Below are positions 44,138 through 52,207 of a DNA stretch of 64,000 nucleotides, one piece after another; position 1 is the stretch's first letter, and every line of letters starts with the position of its first letter. The notes under the pieces were generated by a model. The model saw only the letters and a program-made list of their open reading frames with translations. It was not told the origin of the DNA and searched no databases. Both the position numbers and the translations under genes were made by a program. The DNA comes from CAZTAO01 sp964611645. GTDB lineage: Bacteria; Armatimonadota; UBA5829. The stretch covers positions 28,478 through 92,477 of the forward strand of contig CAZTAO010000016.1 of assembly GCA_964611645.1 (NCBI GenBank), given 5' to 3'.

Positions 44138-44662
44138 CTATGTAGGTTCGCCGGTTGGGGAGAGAAACAGTGTCATTGTTCTACCTTCGAACATTGGCGC
44201 CCGCTCTACCTTGCCCACTCCGGACTCCTTGGCCATTTCGGCCAATTTGCTCAACGACTCTCTAGCAAACTCAGGATGCGTGATCTCCCTGCTCCTGAAG
44301 ATGACGACCGCCTTGACTTTGTGGCCGTCTCCGAGGAACTTCAGAGCATTCTTTGCTTTGAACTCAAAATCGTGTTCGTCTATACTGGGCCGCATGCGGA
44401 TGGTCTTGATCTCGGTCATTCGGCGCTTCTTATGCGCCTCCCGATCCCGCTTGCCTTCCTCATACTTGAACTTGCCGTAGTCCATAATCCGACAAACGAC
44501 AGGCTCAGCGTTTCCGGCAACTTCTATAAGATCAAGCCCTACCGACCTCGCGATATCCAGAGCTTCGCGCAGCGACACAATGCCACGCTGTTGACCATTT
44601 TGGTCGATCAATCTGACTTCACGCGCTCTGATGCGCTCGTTTACCTTGAGCTCTTTGAGTAT
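44138..44662 (-). CDS. infC: Translation initiation factor IF-3 with a non-AUG (AUA) start
   Basis: IF-3, 174 residues. Family members begin NExIRxxEVRLID, and that text (VNERIRAREVRLIDQNG) is present but has no ATG, GTG or TTG in front of it. The frame reads ACC-ATA-CTC-AAA-GAG-CTC-AAG-GTA-AAC-GAG. AAGGGG (44671-44676) lies exactly eight bases before the ATA at 44660-44662, so the ATA is the likely start. IF-3 discriminates against rare starts, and infC in other bacteria uses AUU or AUC for self-control. An in-frame TTG at 44611 would cut off the conserved N-terminus. Confidence 0.9.
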   Translation of the reverse strand: MLKELKVNERIRAREVRLIDQNGQQRGIVSLREALDIARSVGLDLIEVAGNAEPVVCRIMDYGKFKYEEGKRDREAHKKRRMTEIKTIRMRPSIDEHDFEFKAKNALKFLGDGHKVKAVVIFRSREITHPEFARESLSKLAEMAKESGVGKVERAPMFEGRTMTLFLSPTGEPT

Positions 44663-44744
44663 GGTAGCGTCCCCTTATACTGTATTGGTCAAACGCCTCT
44701 CGCTGAAGGCACAATGACACCTCGAAAGTATACCCAAAACAAGG

Positions 44745-46460
44745 CTATTCTGTCAACTCTGCTCGCATGCGCGCCGCAAGCTGCTCGACCGACTGGGAAC
44801 CCAGGTCGCCCTCAGCTCGATCTCGCACCGACACAGCGTTGTCCTCGATCTCCTTGTCACCAACTACCAGCATATACGGAATCTTCTGCATCTGAGCCTC
44901 GCGGATCTTGAAGCCAACCTTCTCGTTGCGGTTGTCAACCTCCACCCGGAAGCCCTGACTCTTCAGCGCATCACAGACGCCCTGAGCGTATTCAACGTGC
45001 CTGTCCGCTATCGGCAGGACTATCGCCTGCACCGGCGCCAGCCAGATCGGGAAGGCCCCCGCATAGTGCTCTATCAACACTCCGAAGAAGCGCTCCAGCG
45101 AACCAAGCAGAGCGCGGTGGATCATAATCGGACGGTGAGGCTGGTTATCCTGACCGACGTAGGTTATGTCGAACCGCTCGGGTTCGTTGAAGTCTACCTG
45201 GATGGTGCTGCACTGCCAGTACCTGCCGATGGCGTCCTTTATCTTGACGTCGATCTTGGGCCCGTAGAATGCGCCCCCACCCTCGTCGATCTCATAGTCG
45301 AGTTTCTGGTCTTCCAGCGCGAGCTTCAGAGACTCGGTGGCCTGCTCCCAGACATCTACTTCGCCGACGTGGTGCTCTGGCATCGTGGAGAGGTAGACCT
45401 GGTACTGCTCGAAGCCGAACCTCCGCAGGATCATCAGCACAAACTCAAGCACCCGCTTGGTTTCCGAGGCCAATTGCTCGCGCGTGCAGATTATGTGGGC
45501 GTCGTCCTGGGTGAATCCACGAACTCGCATAAGGCCGTGCAATACCCCGCTGCGCTCGTAGCGATACACAGTGCCAAGCTCTGCCCACCGGATCGGCAGT
45601 TCACGGTAGCTGCGAACGCGGGATTTGTAGATGAGCAGGTGGAACGGGCAGTTCATCGGTTTGATCCGATACGGCGTGCCCTCGACTTCCATCGCCTCGA
45701 ACATGCCCTCTGCGAAGAAATCCAGGTGACCACTGGTACGCCAAAGCTCCTGGCGGGCTATGTGGGGAGTAACGATCAAGTCGTAGCCGTTGGCCAGGTG
45801 TTCGTCGCGCCAATAGTCTTCCATCAGCTTCCTGATGAGCGCGCCCTTCGGGTGCCAGAATACCAGGCCAGGCCCGGCTTCCTCCTGCAATGAAAAAAGC
45901 TCCAGCTCGCGGCCAAGTCTGCGATGATCGCGGCGCTCGGCTTCGGCGAGGCGGTCCAGATGAGCCTGAAGCTCCTCTTCGGTCGGGAACGCGGTGCCAT
46001 AGATTCGCTGGAGCATCTGGTTGTGCTCGTCGCCTCGCCAGTATGCGCCCGCAATGCTCAGGAGCTTGAATGCCTTGACTTTGTTTGCTGCCGGCAGATG
46101 CGGCCCCCGGCAGAGATCGAGGAACCCGCCCTCGTCGTAGACGCTGATGACTTCGTCCTCGGGCAGTTCGTTGATCAATTCAAGCTTGTAAGGCTCATCT
46201 TTGAAAAGTTCCAGCGCTTCCGCCCGGCTGACCTCTTTGCGCACGAACAGCTGGCCCCTGGCAATAACCTTTTTCATTTCCTTGGTGATCTTGGACAGGT
46301 CATCTGGGGTGAAAGGTGTCTCGGGGTGGAAGTCGTAGTAGAAGCCATCTTCAATTGACGGCCCGATGGCTATCCTGGTTGTCGGAAACAGGTTCTTCAC
46401 CGCGTGTGCCATAACGTGCGCCGTGCTGTGGCGCAGCATATCCATATCCGACTTTTCCAT
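44745..46460 (-). CDS. thrS: Threonine-tRNA ligase lacking the TGS domain
   Basis: ThrRS of 571 residues against about 640 for the full type. It begins MEKSDMDMLRHSTAHVMAHAV, directly at the editing domain, so the N-terminal TGS domain is absent. Editing (HSTAH; LCRGPHLP), catalytic (YRIKPMNCPFHLLIYK; LHGLMRVRGFTQDDAHIIC; GRYWQCSTIQVDF) and anticodon-binding domains are complete. The ATG has GGAG upstream. A consensus promoter and a hairpin leader lie before it. infC follows 82 bases after its stop. Confidence 0.95.
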   Translation of the reverse strand: MEKSDMDMLRHSTAHVMAHAVKNLFPTTRIAIGPSIEDGFYYDFHPETPFTPDDLSKITKEMKKVIARGQLFVRKEVSRAEALELFKDEPYKLELINELPEDEVISVYDEGGFLDLCRGPHLPAANKVKAFKLLSIAGAYWRGDEHNQMLQRIYGTAFPTEEELQAHLDRLAEAERRDHRRLGRELELFSLQEEAGPGLVFWHPKGALIRKLMEDYWRDEHLANGYDLIVTPHIARQELWRTSGHLDFFAEGMFEAMEVEGTPYRIKPMNCPFHLLIYKSRVRSYRELPIRWAELGTVYRYERSGVLHGLMRVRGFTQDDAHIICTREQLASETKRVLEFVLMILRRFGFEQYQVYLSTMPEHHVGEVDVWEQATESLKLALEDQKLDYEIDEGGGAFYGPKIDVKIKDAIGRYWQCSTIQVDFNEPERFDITYVGQDNQPHRPIMIHRALLGSLERFFGVLIEHYAGAFPIWLAPVQAIVLPIADRHVEYAQGVCDALKSQGFRVEVDNRNEKVGFKIREAQMQKIPYMLVVGDKEIEDNAVSVRDRAEGDLGSQSVEQLAARMRAELTE

Positions 46461-46496
46461 TCTTGTGCTCCTGTGTCCCGACGATTTCCGAGTCAT

Positions 46497-46529
46497 CAAA
46501 ACAAACTGGTAGAGCGCGTGCCCTACCAG
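46497..46529 (-). promoter_or_regulatory. Hairpin with U-rich tail in the thrS leader, possible attenuator
   Basis: On the minus strand CTGGTAGGGC (46520-46529) pairs with GCTCTACCAG (46506-46515) through ten pairs with one wobble around a four-base loop. TTTGTTTTG follows. It lies 45 bases downstream of the promoter's start region and 46 bases before the thrS start, so it could terminate transcription early or bind ThrRS. No T-box sequence is present. Confidence 0.5.
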
Positions 46530-46573
46530 CCAGACTCGAACACTCAAAGCCAGGTAATCCCCAGCCTGAGCCT

Positions 46574-46602
46574 ATTATAGCACCACGCAGAACCATGGGC
46601 AA
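46574..46602 (-). promoter_or_regulatory. Sigma-70-type promoter of the thrS operon
   Basis: TTGCCC (46597-46602 on the minus strand) and a perfect TATAAT (46574-46579) are 17 bases apart. It should drive thrS-infC-rpmI-rplT-pheST and the two genes behind them. Confidence 0.8.
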
Positions 46603-46727
46603 ACAATGACCGCTCGAATCGGTCGGCAGAACACGGCCCCGGGGGGACGTTTGCCTTGGAACGCATACGGGATACACGCCATGGAACACGCAAGTGATTG
46701 TGGCCGTCTATATATTGTGAATAGTCC

Positions 46728-46757
46728 TTGACGAATGTGGTGTATTAAAGCTACAAT
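46728..46757 (+). promoter_or_regulatory. Promoter of prepilin-like gene 1
   Basis: TTGACG (46728-46733) and TACAAT (46752-46757) are 18 bases apart. The -35 context AATAGTCCTTGACGA is identical to that of prepilin-like gene 3. Confidence 0.7.
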
Positions 46758-46817
46758 TGTTAACAGGGACATACAAAACCGGCACTGCCGGAACTCAGTT
46801 AGGAGATAGTAGATACA

Positions 46818-47513
46818 ATGCGTCGACAGAAGGGCTTCACCCTAATCGAACTGCTGGTGGTGATTGCAATCATAGCAATTTTGGCCGCAATACTCTTCCC
46901 GGTTTTCGCCAAAGCGCGCGAGAAAGCACGACAGGCAACTTGTCTGAGCAACGAAAAGCAGATGGGCCTTGCCATAATGCAGTATGTGCAGGACTACGAT
47001 GAGACCTACCCGTTCACCATTATGATCGGACCTGGCTACACTCCCATCTATGCGTCCTACATGGACACTCTGATGCCTTACATGAAATCCAAGGAAGTCT
47101 GGGCCTGCCCGAGCATGCCCAAGCCGGCCTATACTCCGTTCACCATTGACCCGGCTCCCGGCTACTCGCCTTTGTTCCCCAACCACTACATGTCCAACTG
47201 GAATATGCTTCCTGCATACTCAAGCGCCAGCACTGCGGTCAGCTTGGCCAGCGTGAAGGTTCCCGCCGGCACAGTCATGATGTTCGAAATGTACGGTTCT
47301 GACAATGCCTCCTCCTGGATGATCGGCATTGACTACAACAACTACAACTACGTCACCCGAGTTCGCAGAGACCGAACCTGGCCTGACGGAACACCGTCAA
47401 GCCTGGTCCATAGCGATGGCCTCAACCTGATCTTTGGCGACGGCCACGTCAAGTGGATGAGAGAAGATGCCTTCTACGCGGCGCCGAGTCTCTGGACTCT
47501 GGCCGAAGACTAG
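46818..47513 (+). CDS. Type II pseudopilin-like DUF1559/H-X9-DG protein, copy 1
   Basis: A 231-residue exported or membrane protein. A short basic leader (MRRQK) precedes GFTLIELLVV, the type IV prepilin cleavage and assembly motif, and then one hydrophobic helix. The C-terminus carries HSDGLNLIFGDG, the H-x9-DG motif of prepilin-processing-associated proteins. ATG with AGGAGATAG upstream. The role of this family is unknown; it is often massively expanded in Planctomycetota and Armatimonadota. Two paralogues follow, with similar N-termini and diverged middles. Confidence 0.85.
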   Translation: MRRQKGFTLIELLVVIAIIAILAAILFPVFAKAREKARQATCLSNEKQMGLAIMQYVQDYDETYPFTIMIGPGYTPIYASYMDTLMPYMKSKEVWACPSMPKPAYTPFTIDPAPGYSPLFPNHYMSNWNMLPAYSSASTAVSLASVKVPAGTVMMFEMYGSDNASSWMIGIDYNNYNYVTRVRRDRTWPDGTPSSLVHSDGLNLIFGDGHVKWMREDAFYAAPSLWTLAED

Positions 47514-47565
47514 TCATCTGGCGAGCGGGCGGCGCTGACTGCCCGTTCTTTACGTAACAAACATC

Positions 47566-47597
47566 GCGCTCCGGGGTGTAATCTAGCCCCGGAGCGC
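47566..47597 (+). terminator. Terminator after prepilin-like gene 1
   Basis: GCGCTCCGGGG (47566-47576) and CCCCGGAGCGC (47587-47597) are perfect eleven-base arms. The hairpin sequence recurs after gene 2. Confidence 0.7.
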
Positions 47598-47770
47598 TAC
47601 ACTTAGCCCCCCCCCAAGTCCCCTACTGACAGGCTGCACAGAGTTTGACAACCCCGTTCCGTGAGTAGTAACATAAACACAGACCCCTGCCAGCAATCGT
47701 TTGCTCTATAGTATTTTCAATGCTACGGGTACGCGCGCGGGTGCGGGCCAATCACCCTGGAGGACTTTTT

Positions 47771-48442
47771 TTGCGTAACAGAAGTAAAGGTTTCACCCTC
47801 ATCGAACTGCTGGTAGTTATCGCCATTATCGCGATTCTGGCAGCAATCCTCTTTCCCGTTTTCGCCAAGGCGCGCGAGAAGGCTCGGCAGGCCACCTGTC
47901 TGAGCAATCAGAAGCAGATCGGCCTCGCCAGCATGCAGTATGTGCAAGACTACGACGAGACCTACCCGCCCGCATGGGTAACCAACTCCAGCTACGATGC
48001 ATACTACTCGTCATACATGGACGAGCTGATGCCCTATATGAAGTCTCGCGAAGTCTGGACCTGCCCCAGCCTGCCCAGGCCTGGCTACACTTTGGCTCCT
48101 CTCTATGCCACTCCGGCCGGAGCTGCCATATATGCTCCTAACCACTACAGCGCCAATGACGCTTTGATCAACTGGAACAGCGGAGTTGCTCTGGCCAACG
48201 TGAAGGTTCCCGCCGGCACGATAATGTTCTACGAGTTCTACGGCGCGAGTAACCAGAGCACCAGGGACATCATGGCCGGATGGGCCAACTACAACTACAT
48301 AACCCGCTCCAGGCTCGACCGCCTGCCTGCCTTGGTCCACAGCGAAGGCCTGAACGTCACCTACGCCGACGGTCACGTCAAGTGGTCCAGGGAAGACGCA
48401 TTCTGGGCCAACACCGCTGCCTGGTCTTTGGCTGACGACTAG
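47771..48442 (+). CDS. Type II pseudopilin-like DUF1559/H-X9-DG protein, copy 2
   Basis: A 223-residue paralogue of copy 1. The TTG at 47771 is chosen: GGAGG lies nine bases upstream and the leader becomes MRNRSK before GFTLIELLVV. The H-x9-DG motif is HSEGLNVTYADG. Its upstream region lacks the AATAGTCCTTGACG promoter of copies 1 and 3; TATAGT near 47707 may serve as -10. It has its own terminator. Confidence 0.85.
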   Translation: MRNRSKGFTLIELLVVIAIIAILAAILFPVFAKAREKARQATCLSNQKQIGLASMQYVQDYDETYPPAWVTNSSYDAYYSSYMDELMPYMKSREVWTCPSLPRPGYTLAPLYATPAGAAIYAPNHYSANDALINWNSGVALANVKVPAGTIMFYEFYGASNQSTRDIMAGWANYNYITRSRLDRLPALVHSEGLNVTYADGHVKWSREDAFWANTAAWSLADD

Positions 48443-48493
48443 TCATAGCCTCGGGCGGCTCCAACTGCCCGAAACTGTATAGGATGAACAAAG

Positions 48494-48527
48494 CGCTCCG
48501 GGGTGAATTTCTGCCCTGGAGCGTTTT
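48494..48527 (+). terminator. Terminator after prepilin-like gene 2
   Basis: CGCTCCGGGG (48494-48503) pairs with CCCTGGAGCG (48514-48523) with one wobble, and TTTT follows at once. Confidence 0.8.
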
Positions 48528-48624
48528 GCTGCATGGTATCCGGGTCCGATTACGACAGCCTCAGAACCGTTCACATCAGGAACATTCGGTGTATCGCAGT
48601 CGTCTGCAAAAGTGTAAATAGTCC

Positions 48625-48653
48625 TTGACGACATTGATTTCCTGGGATACAAT
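48625..48653 (+). promoter_or_regulatory. Promoter of prepilin-like gene 3
   Basis: TTGACG (48625-48630) and TACAAT (48648-48653) are 17 bases apart, in the same AATAGTCCTTGACGA context as gene 1. Confidence 0.7.
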
Positions 48654-48713
48654 GTAGGGCAGGGACTCAAATCAACCGGCGTTGCCGGAACACAAAATAG
48701 GAGAGCAGATAAA

Positions 48714-49424
48714 ATGCGTCGACAGAAAGGTTTTACCCTGATCGAACTGCTGGTCGTAATAGCAATCATAGCTATACTGGCAGCCATTCTTTTCCCAGTT
48801 TTTGCCAAAGCCCGCGAAAAGGCACGGCAGGCTACATGTCTGAGCAATCAGAAGCAGATTGGTCTTGCGGCCATGCAATACGTGCAGGACTACGACGAAA
48901 CATATCCTACCTCATGGATAACTCCTGACGGCCATGCCACATACAGATCGACATATATGGACAACCTTGTGCCCTACATCAAATCCTTGGATGTCTGGAG
49001 TTGCCCAAGCCAGCCCAAGCCCGGATGGGCTTTCTTTACCGGTGCCTGCACGCCCGGTTATACACCTCGTGTGCCGAAATGTTATATGGGCAACTGGAGA
49101 GTAGTCACGTGGTTCGGTACTCCTGCCACTCTCGCCAGTATCAAGAGCCCCTCCGCCACTATGATGCTGTTCGATGCGTACGACAAATGGGCTGAGTCGC
49201 AGATGATCGTGGTGCTGAATGGCGAAAACTACCTATACCTGGCCGGCGGCTCATCCAGAACCGACCTGGTGTGGCCCGACGGGACACCATCATCACGTAC
49301 CCACAGTGATGGCACCAACCTGATCTATGCTGACGGCCACGTAAAATGGATGAAAGAGACTACTTTTTACAACGAAGCTGTGGCGGACCGGGCGGGAAGC
49401 CCCTCCATCTGGAACCCGCTTTAG
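48714..49424 (+). CDS. Type II pseudopilin-like DUF1559/H-X9-DG protein, copy 3
   Basis: A 236-residue paralogue. Its leader MRRQK equals that of copy 1, and the 5' untranslated regions also match (ACCGGC..TGCCGGAAC, then a GGAGA ribosome site). The H-x9-DG motif is HSDGTNLIYADG. A strong terminator follows. Copies 1 and 3 look like the closest pair in their regulatory DNA. Confidence 0.85.
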   Translation: MRRQKGFTLIELLVVIAIIAILAAILFPVFAKAREKARQATCLSNQKQIGLAAMQYVQDYDETYPTSWITPDGHATYRSTYMDNLVPYIKSLDVWSCPSQPKPGWAFFTGACTPGYTPRVPKCYMGNWRVVTWFGTPATLASIKSPSATMMLFDAYDKWAESQMIVVLNGENYLYLAGGSSRTDLVWPDGTPSSRTHSDGTNLIYADGHVKWMKETTFYNEAVADRAGSPSIWNPL

Positions 49425-49474
49425 TAGCCTAAGAGTCTGAAGCAAGTCAAATCGTTTCAGCAGATTGTTGACTC

Positions 49475-49509
49475 AAAGCCTCGGGGTGAAGTGCTTACCC
49501 CGAGGCTTT
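49475..49509 (+). terminator. Terminator after prepilin-like gene 3
   Basis: AAAGCCTCGGGGT (49475-49487) and ACCCCGAGGCTTT (49497-49509) are perfect thirteen-base arms, the strongest hairpin of the cluster. Confidence 0.8.
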
Positions 49510-49650
49510 CCCTGTGTGTAATGAGCCTGCTGCCTTCGGCGGAATTGACACGCGACCTCACGATATGGTACCCTTCTCTTGTCCGCTACACAGCCCAATC
49601 CTCGCGGCGGACCCCGCTAACGCACATAACTCAGAAACCAAGGTGGCAAC

Positions 49651-51054
49651 ATGAACCCCTCCGCTTATGACTACGATATCACCATCATCGGCTCCGGACC
49701 CGCAGGCTATGTGGCCGCTATCCGCGCCGCTCAGCTTGGCGCAAAAACCGCTGTAATTGAGAAGGAAGCAACGGTCGGAGGCACTTGCCTGAACGTCGGC
49801 TGCATCCCCACCAAAGCCCTGCTGGCAAGCGTGGGAGTTCTGGACCACGCCACATCCGGCGCTTCATTTGGCGTCAAGGTCTCCGGCATTGAGATTGACC
49901 TGCCGACAATGATGGCCAGGAAGCAGAAGATAGTCAAGCAGCTCACCAGCGGAGTCGAAGGCCTGTTCAGGAAGAACAAAGTGACCCTGATCCGGGGATC
50001 GGCGCGACTGGAAGACAGCGAGACCGTGGTCGTTGACAGCGAGACGGGTTCGCAGAAGATACGAAGCAAGTTCATACTTCTCGCCACCGGTTCCGTCCCC
50101 GCCACCCTGCCAATGCCTGGTTTTGAGCCTGGCTCGAACCTATGGAACAGCACGGACGCCCTGGAGTTCACCAGCATTCCCAAGAGCATGCTCATTGTAG
50201 GAGCCGGGGCGATAGGGCTTGAGGCGGGATACATGTTCTCCCGAATGGGTGCCGACGTTACGATAGTGGAAGTTATGCCACAGATACTCCCTGCAGCGGA
50301 TGCCGAGATCGCCAAACTGCTTCAGAAGTTCCTCGAAGCCGCTGGGATGAAGTTCATGCTGGGGGCCAAGGTTACAGGCGCGCAGGACACCCCAACAGGC
50401 AAGAAAGTCAGCGTTCTGGACAACGGTAAGGAGCTTACGTTCGACGTTGAGAAGCTGATGGTCGCGGTGGGGAGAAAAGCCGTAATCAACGGGATCGGTC
50501 TTGAGAACGCGGGCATTGCGCACGACGGCCGCAAGGTGCTGGTCAACAAGCACATGCAGACAAACGTCCCAAACATCTACGCCGCCGGTGACACCATCGG
50601 CGAGCCTATGCTGGCGCACGTCGGCTGGACCGAGGGAACCGTGGCGGTCGAGCACATGATGGGAATGCCGTCCGCGATGGACTACAGGGCCTTCCCAGCC
50701 TGCGTGTACACGACCCCTGAATGCTCCAGTGTCGGACTCACTGAAGCCCAAGCCAGAGAGCGGTTCAAGGATGTGCGAGTGGGCAAGTTCACATTCAACC
50801 ACAACGGCAAGGCGATGGGCATCGGCGAGACCGAGGGTCTGGTCAAAGTTATCATCGACGGTCGCTACGGCGAGGTGCTTGGGGTTCACATGGTCGGCCC
50901 GCACGTCACCGATATGATCGCCGAGGCGGTGGTTGTGATGCACAACGAGCTTACGGTGGACGAACTGATAGCCTCCATCCACCCCCACCCGACCCTCAGC
51001 GAGGTAGTATTCGAAGCCGCACTGGATTCCGTCGGGCGCGCATTACACAAGTAA
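49651..51054 (+). CDS. lpdA: Dihydrolipoyl dehydrogenase
   Basis: E3 flavoprotein, 467 residues. ITIIGSGPAGYVAAIRA binds FAD, GGTCLNVGCIPTKALL has the redox Cys46 and Cys51, LIVGAGAIGLEAG binds NAD, and SIHPHPTLSE near the end has the catalytic His. It reoxidises lipoyl groups of 2-oxoacid dehydrogenases or the glycine cleavage system. No E1, E2 or gcv gene lies nearby, so the partner complex is elsewhere. ATG with AAGGTGG upstream. Confidence 0.92.
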   Translation: MNPSAYDYDITIIGSGPAGYVAAIRAAQLGAKTAVIEKEATVGGTCLNVGCIPTKALLASVGVLDHATSGASFGVKVSGIEIDLPTMMARKQKIVKQLTSGVEGLFRKNKVTLIRGSARLEDSETVVVDSETGSQKIRSKFILLATGSVPATLPMPGFEPGSNLWNSTDALEFTSIPKSMLIVGAGAIGLEAGYMFSRMGADVTIVEVMPQILPAADAEIAKLLQKFLEAAGMKFMLGAKVTGAQDTPTGKKVSVLDNGKELTFDVEKLMVAVGRKAVINGIGLENAGIAHDGRKVLVNKHMQTNVPNIYAAGDTIGEPMLAHVGWTEGTVAVEHMMGMPSAMDYRAFPACVYTTPECSSVGLTEAQARERFKDVRVGKFTFNHNGKAMGIGETEGLVKVIIDGRYGEVLGVHMVGPHVTDMIAEAVVVMHNELTVDELIASIHPHPTLSEVVFEAALDSVGRALHK

Positions 51055-51076
51055 GAACCGTCTGCAGGTGACGAAG

Positions 51077-52087
51077 TTGTCAGATATCGTGAACACGGCA
51101 GTATTGGGTGCGGGAAGCTGGGGGACTGCCCTGGCTTACGTGCTGGCTCGGAAGGGTTACGGCGTCCGGCTGTGGGCAAGGCGCCCGGAGCTGTCCGACG
51201 CTATATCTCACGCAAGCCGCAATGAGCGGTATCTGCCGGCTGTGGCTCTGCCGGAGAACGTACACGTCACCAGTTCCATTGATGACGCTATCGATTCCGC
51301 TGACGTGATCGTGCTTGCTGTCCCCAGCAGCGGGCTTCGGGAAGTAGCATCCGCTCTGTGCGGGAAACTGCCGCCGAATGCGATTCTTGTCCACGCAGGA
51401 AAAGGATTGGAATGCGAAACCGGCTACCGGGGGTCGCAGGTTCTGGCGGAGGTTCTTGGAGAGCGCGCCCAGGATTGTGTGGTGCTGTCCGGCCCGAATC
51501 TCGCAGTTGAGCTGGCCCAGGGAATCCCCACAGCCACTGTCCTGGCCTCTCAGCGGATGGATAAGGCTGTGAGCGTGCAGGAGATGTTCCACTCGCAGTG
51601 CTTCCGTGCCTACACCAACCAGGATTTGATCGGGGTAGAGCTTGGCGGGGCGATCAAGAACGTGCTGGCTATCGGCGCGGGCATATCTGACGGCCTTGGC
51701 TTCGGCGATAACACCAAAGCAACGCTGGTCACCCGCGGCCTTGCCGAGATGACACGGCTTGGAGCAGCGCTTGGCGCGGATGCCAAGACATTCACGGGGC
51801 TATCGGGCATTGGTGATCTCATGGCAACCTGCACCAGCCGATTATCCAGAAATCTCAGGCTTGGCTTGCTGATGGGTGATGGGATGAGCCTGGACAAGGC
51901 CCTTGCTGAAATCGGCCAGGTAGCAGAAGGCGCGCCAACCTGCGCAGCCGCCTATGCCCTGGCACAAAAGCACGACGTCTACACCCCCATCACCACCGAA
52001 ATCCACGCCATCCTCTTCGAAGGAAAACCGGCAAAGCAAGCAGTAACCGATTTGATGCTCAAGGAGCGGAAGGGCGAGCTGTCGTGA
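51077..52087 (+). CDS. gpsA: Glycerol-3-phosphate dehydrogenase [NAD(P)+]
   Basis: Makes sn-glycerol-3-phosphate for phospholipids, 336 residues. AVLGAGSWGTALAYVLARKGY is the dinucleotide site; VVLSGPNLAVELAQGIPTA, the ELGGAIKNVLAIGAGISDGLGFGDN region with the catalytic Lys, and FTGLSGIGDLMATC are conserved. The TTG at 51077 has AGGTGA five bases upstream; the GTG at 51068 overlaps that site. It follows lpdA by 22 bases. Confidence 0.93.
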   Translation: MSDIVNTAVLGAGSWGTALAYVLARKGYGVRLWARRPELSDAISHASRNERYLPAVALPENVHVTSSIDDAIDSADVIVLAVPSSGLREVASALCGKLPPNAILVHAGKGLECETGYRGSQVLAEVLGERAQDCVVLSGPNLAVELAQGIPTATVLASQRMDKAVSVQEMFHSQCFRAYTNQDLIGVELGGAIKNVLAIGAGISDGLGFGDNTKATLVTRGLAEMTRLGAALGADAKTFTGLSGIGDLMATCTSRLSRNLRLGLLMGDGMSLDKALAEIGQVAEGAPTCAAAYALAQKHDVYTPITTEIHAILFEGKPAKQAVTDLMLKERKGELS

Positions 52088-52207
52088 CATTCCCCCTCCC
52101 GCCAGGAGGGGGCGAGGGGGCGGTGCTTCTTGCGTGACAGATTTGCACAATCCCTACGCCAAGAGTTCCCGCACCCCAGCCCTCTCCCACTGCGGTGGGC
52201 GAGGGAG
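52088..52207. repeat. Two C-rich/G-rich hairpins between gpsA and the beta-CASP gene
   Basis: CCCCCTCCCGCC with GGAGGGGGCGAGGGGG (about 52092-52122) and CCCTCTCCCAC with GTGGGCGAGGGAG (about 52178-52206) fold between two convergent genes. They belong to the same hairpin family as 6646-6673. Confidence 0.55.

Noticed and set aside
46497..46560. tRNA-like text (CTGGTAGAGCGCGTG and a TTCGAGTC-like string) on either strand of the thrS leader
   Set aside because: No acceptor stem, anticodon arm or T-arm can be built around it; it is the leader hairpin.
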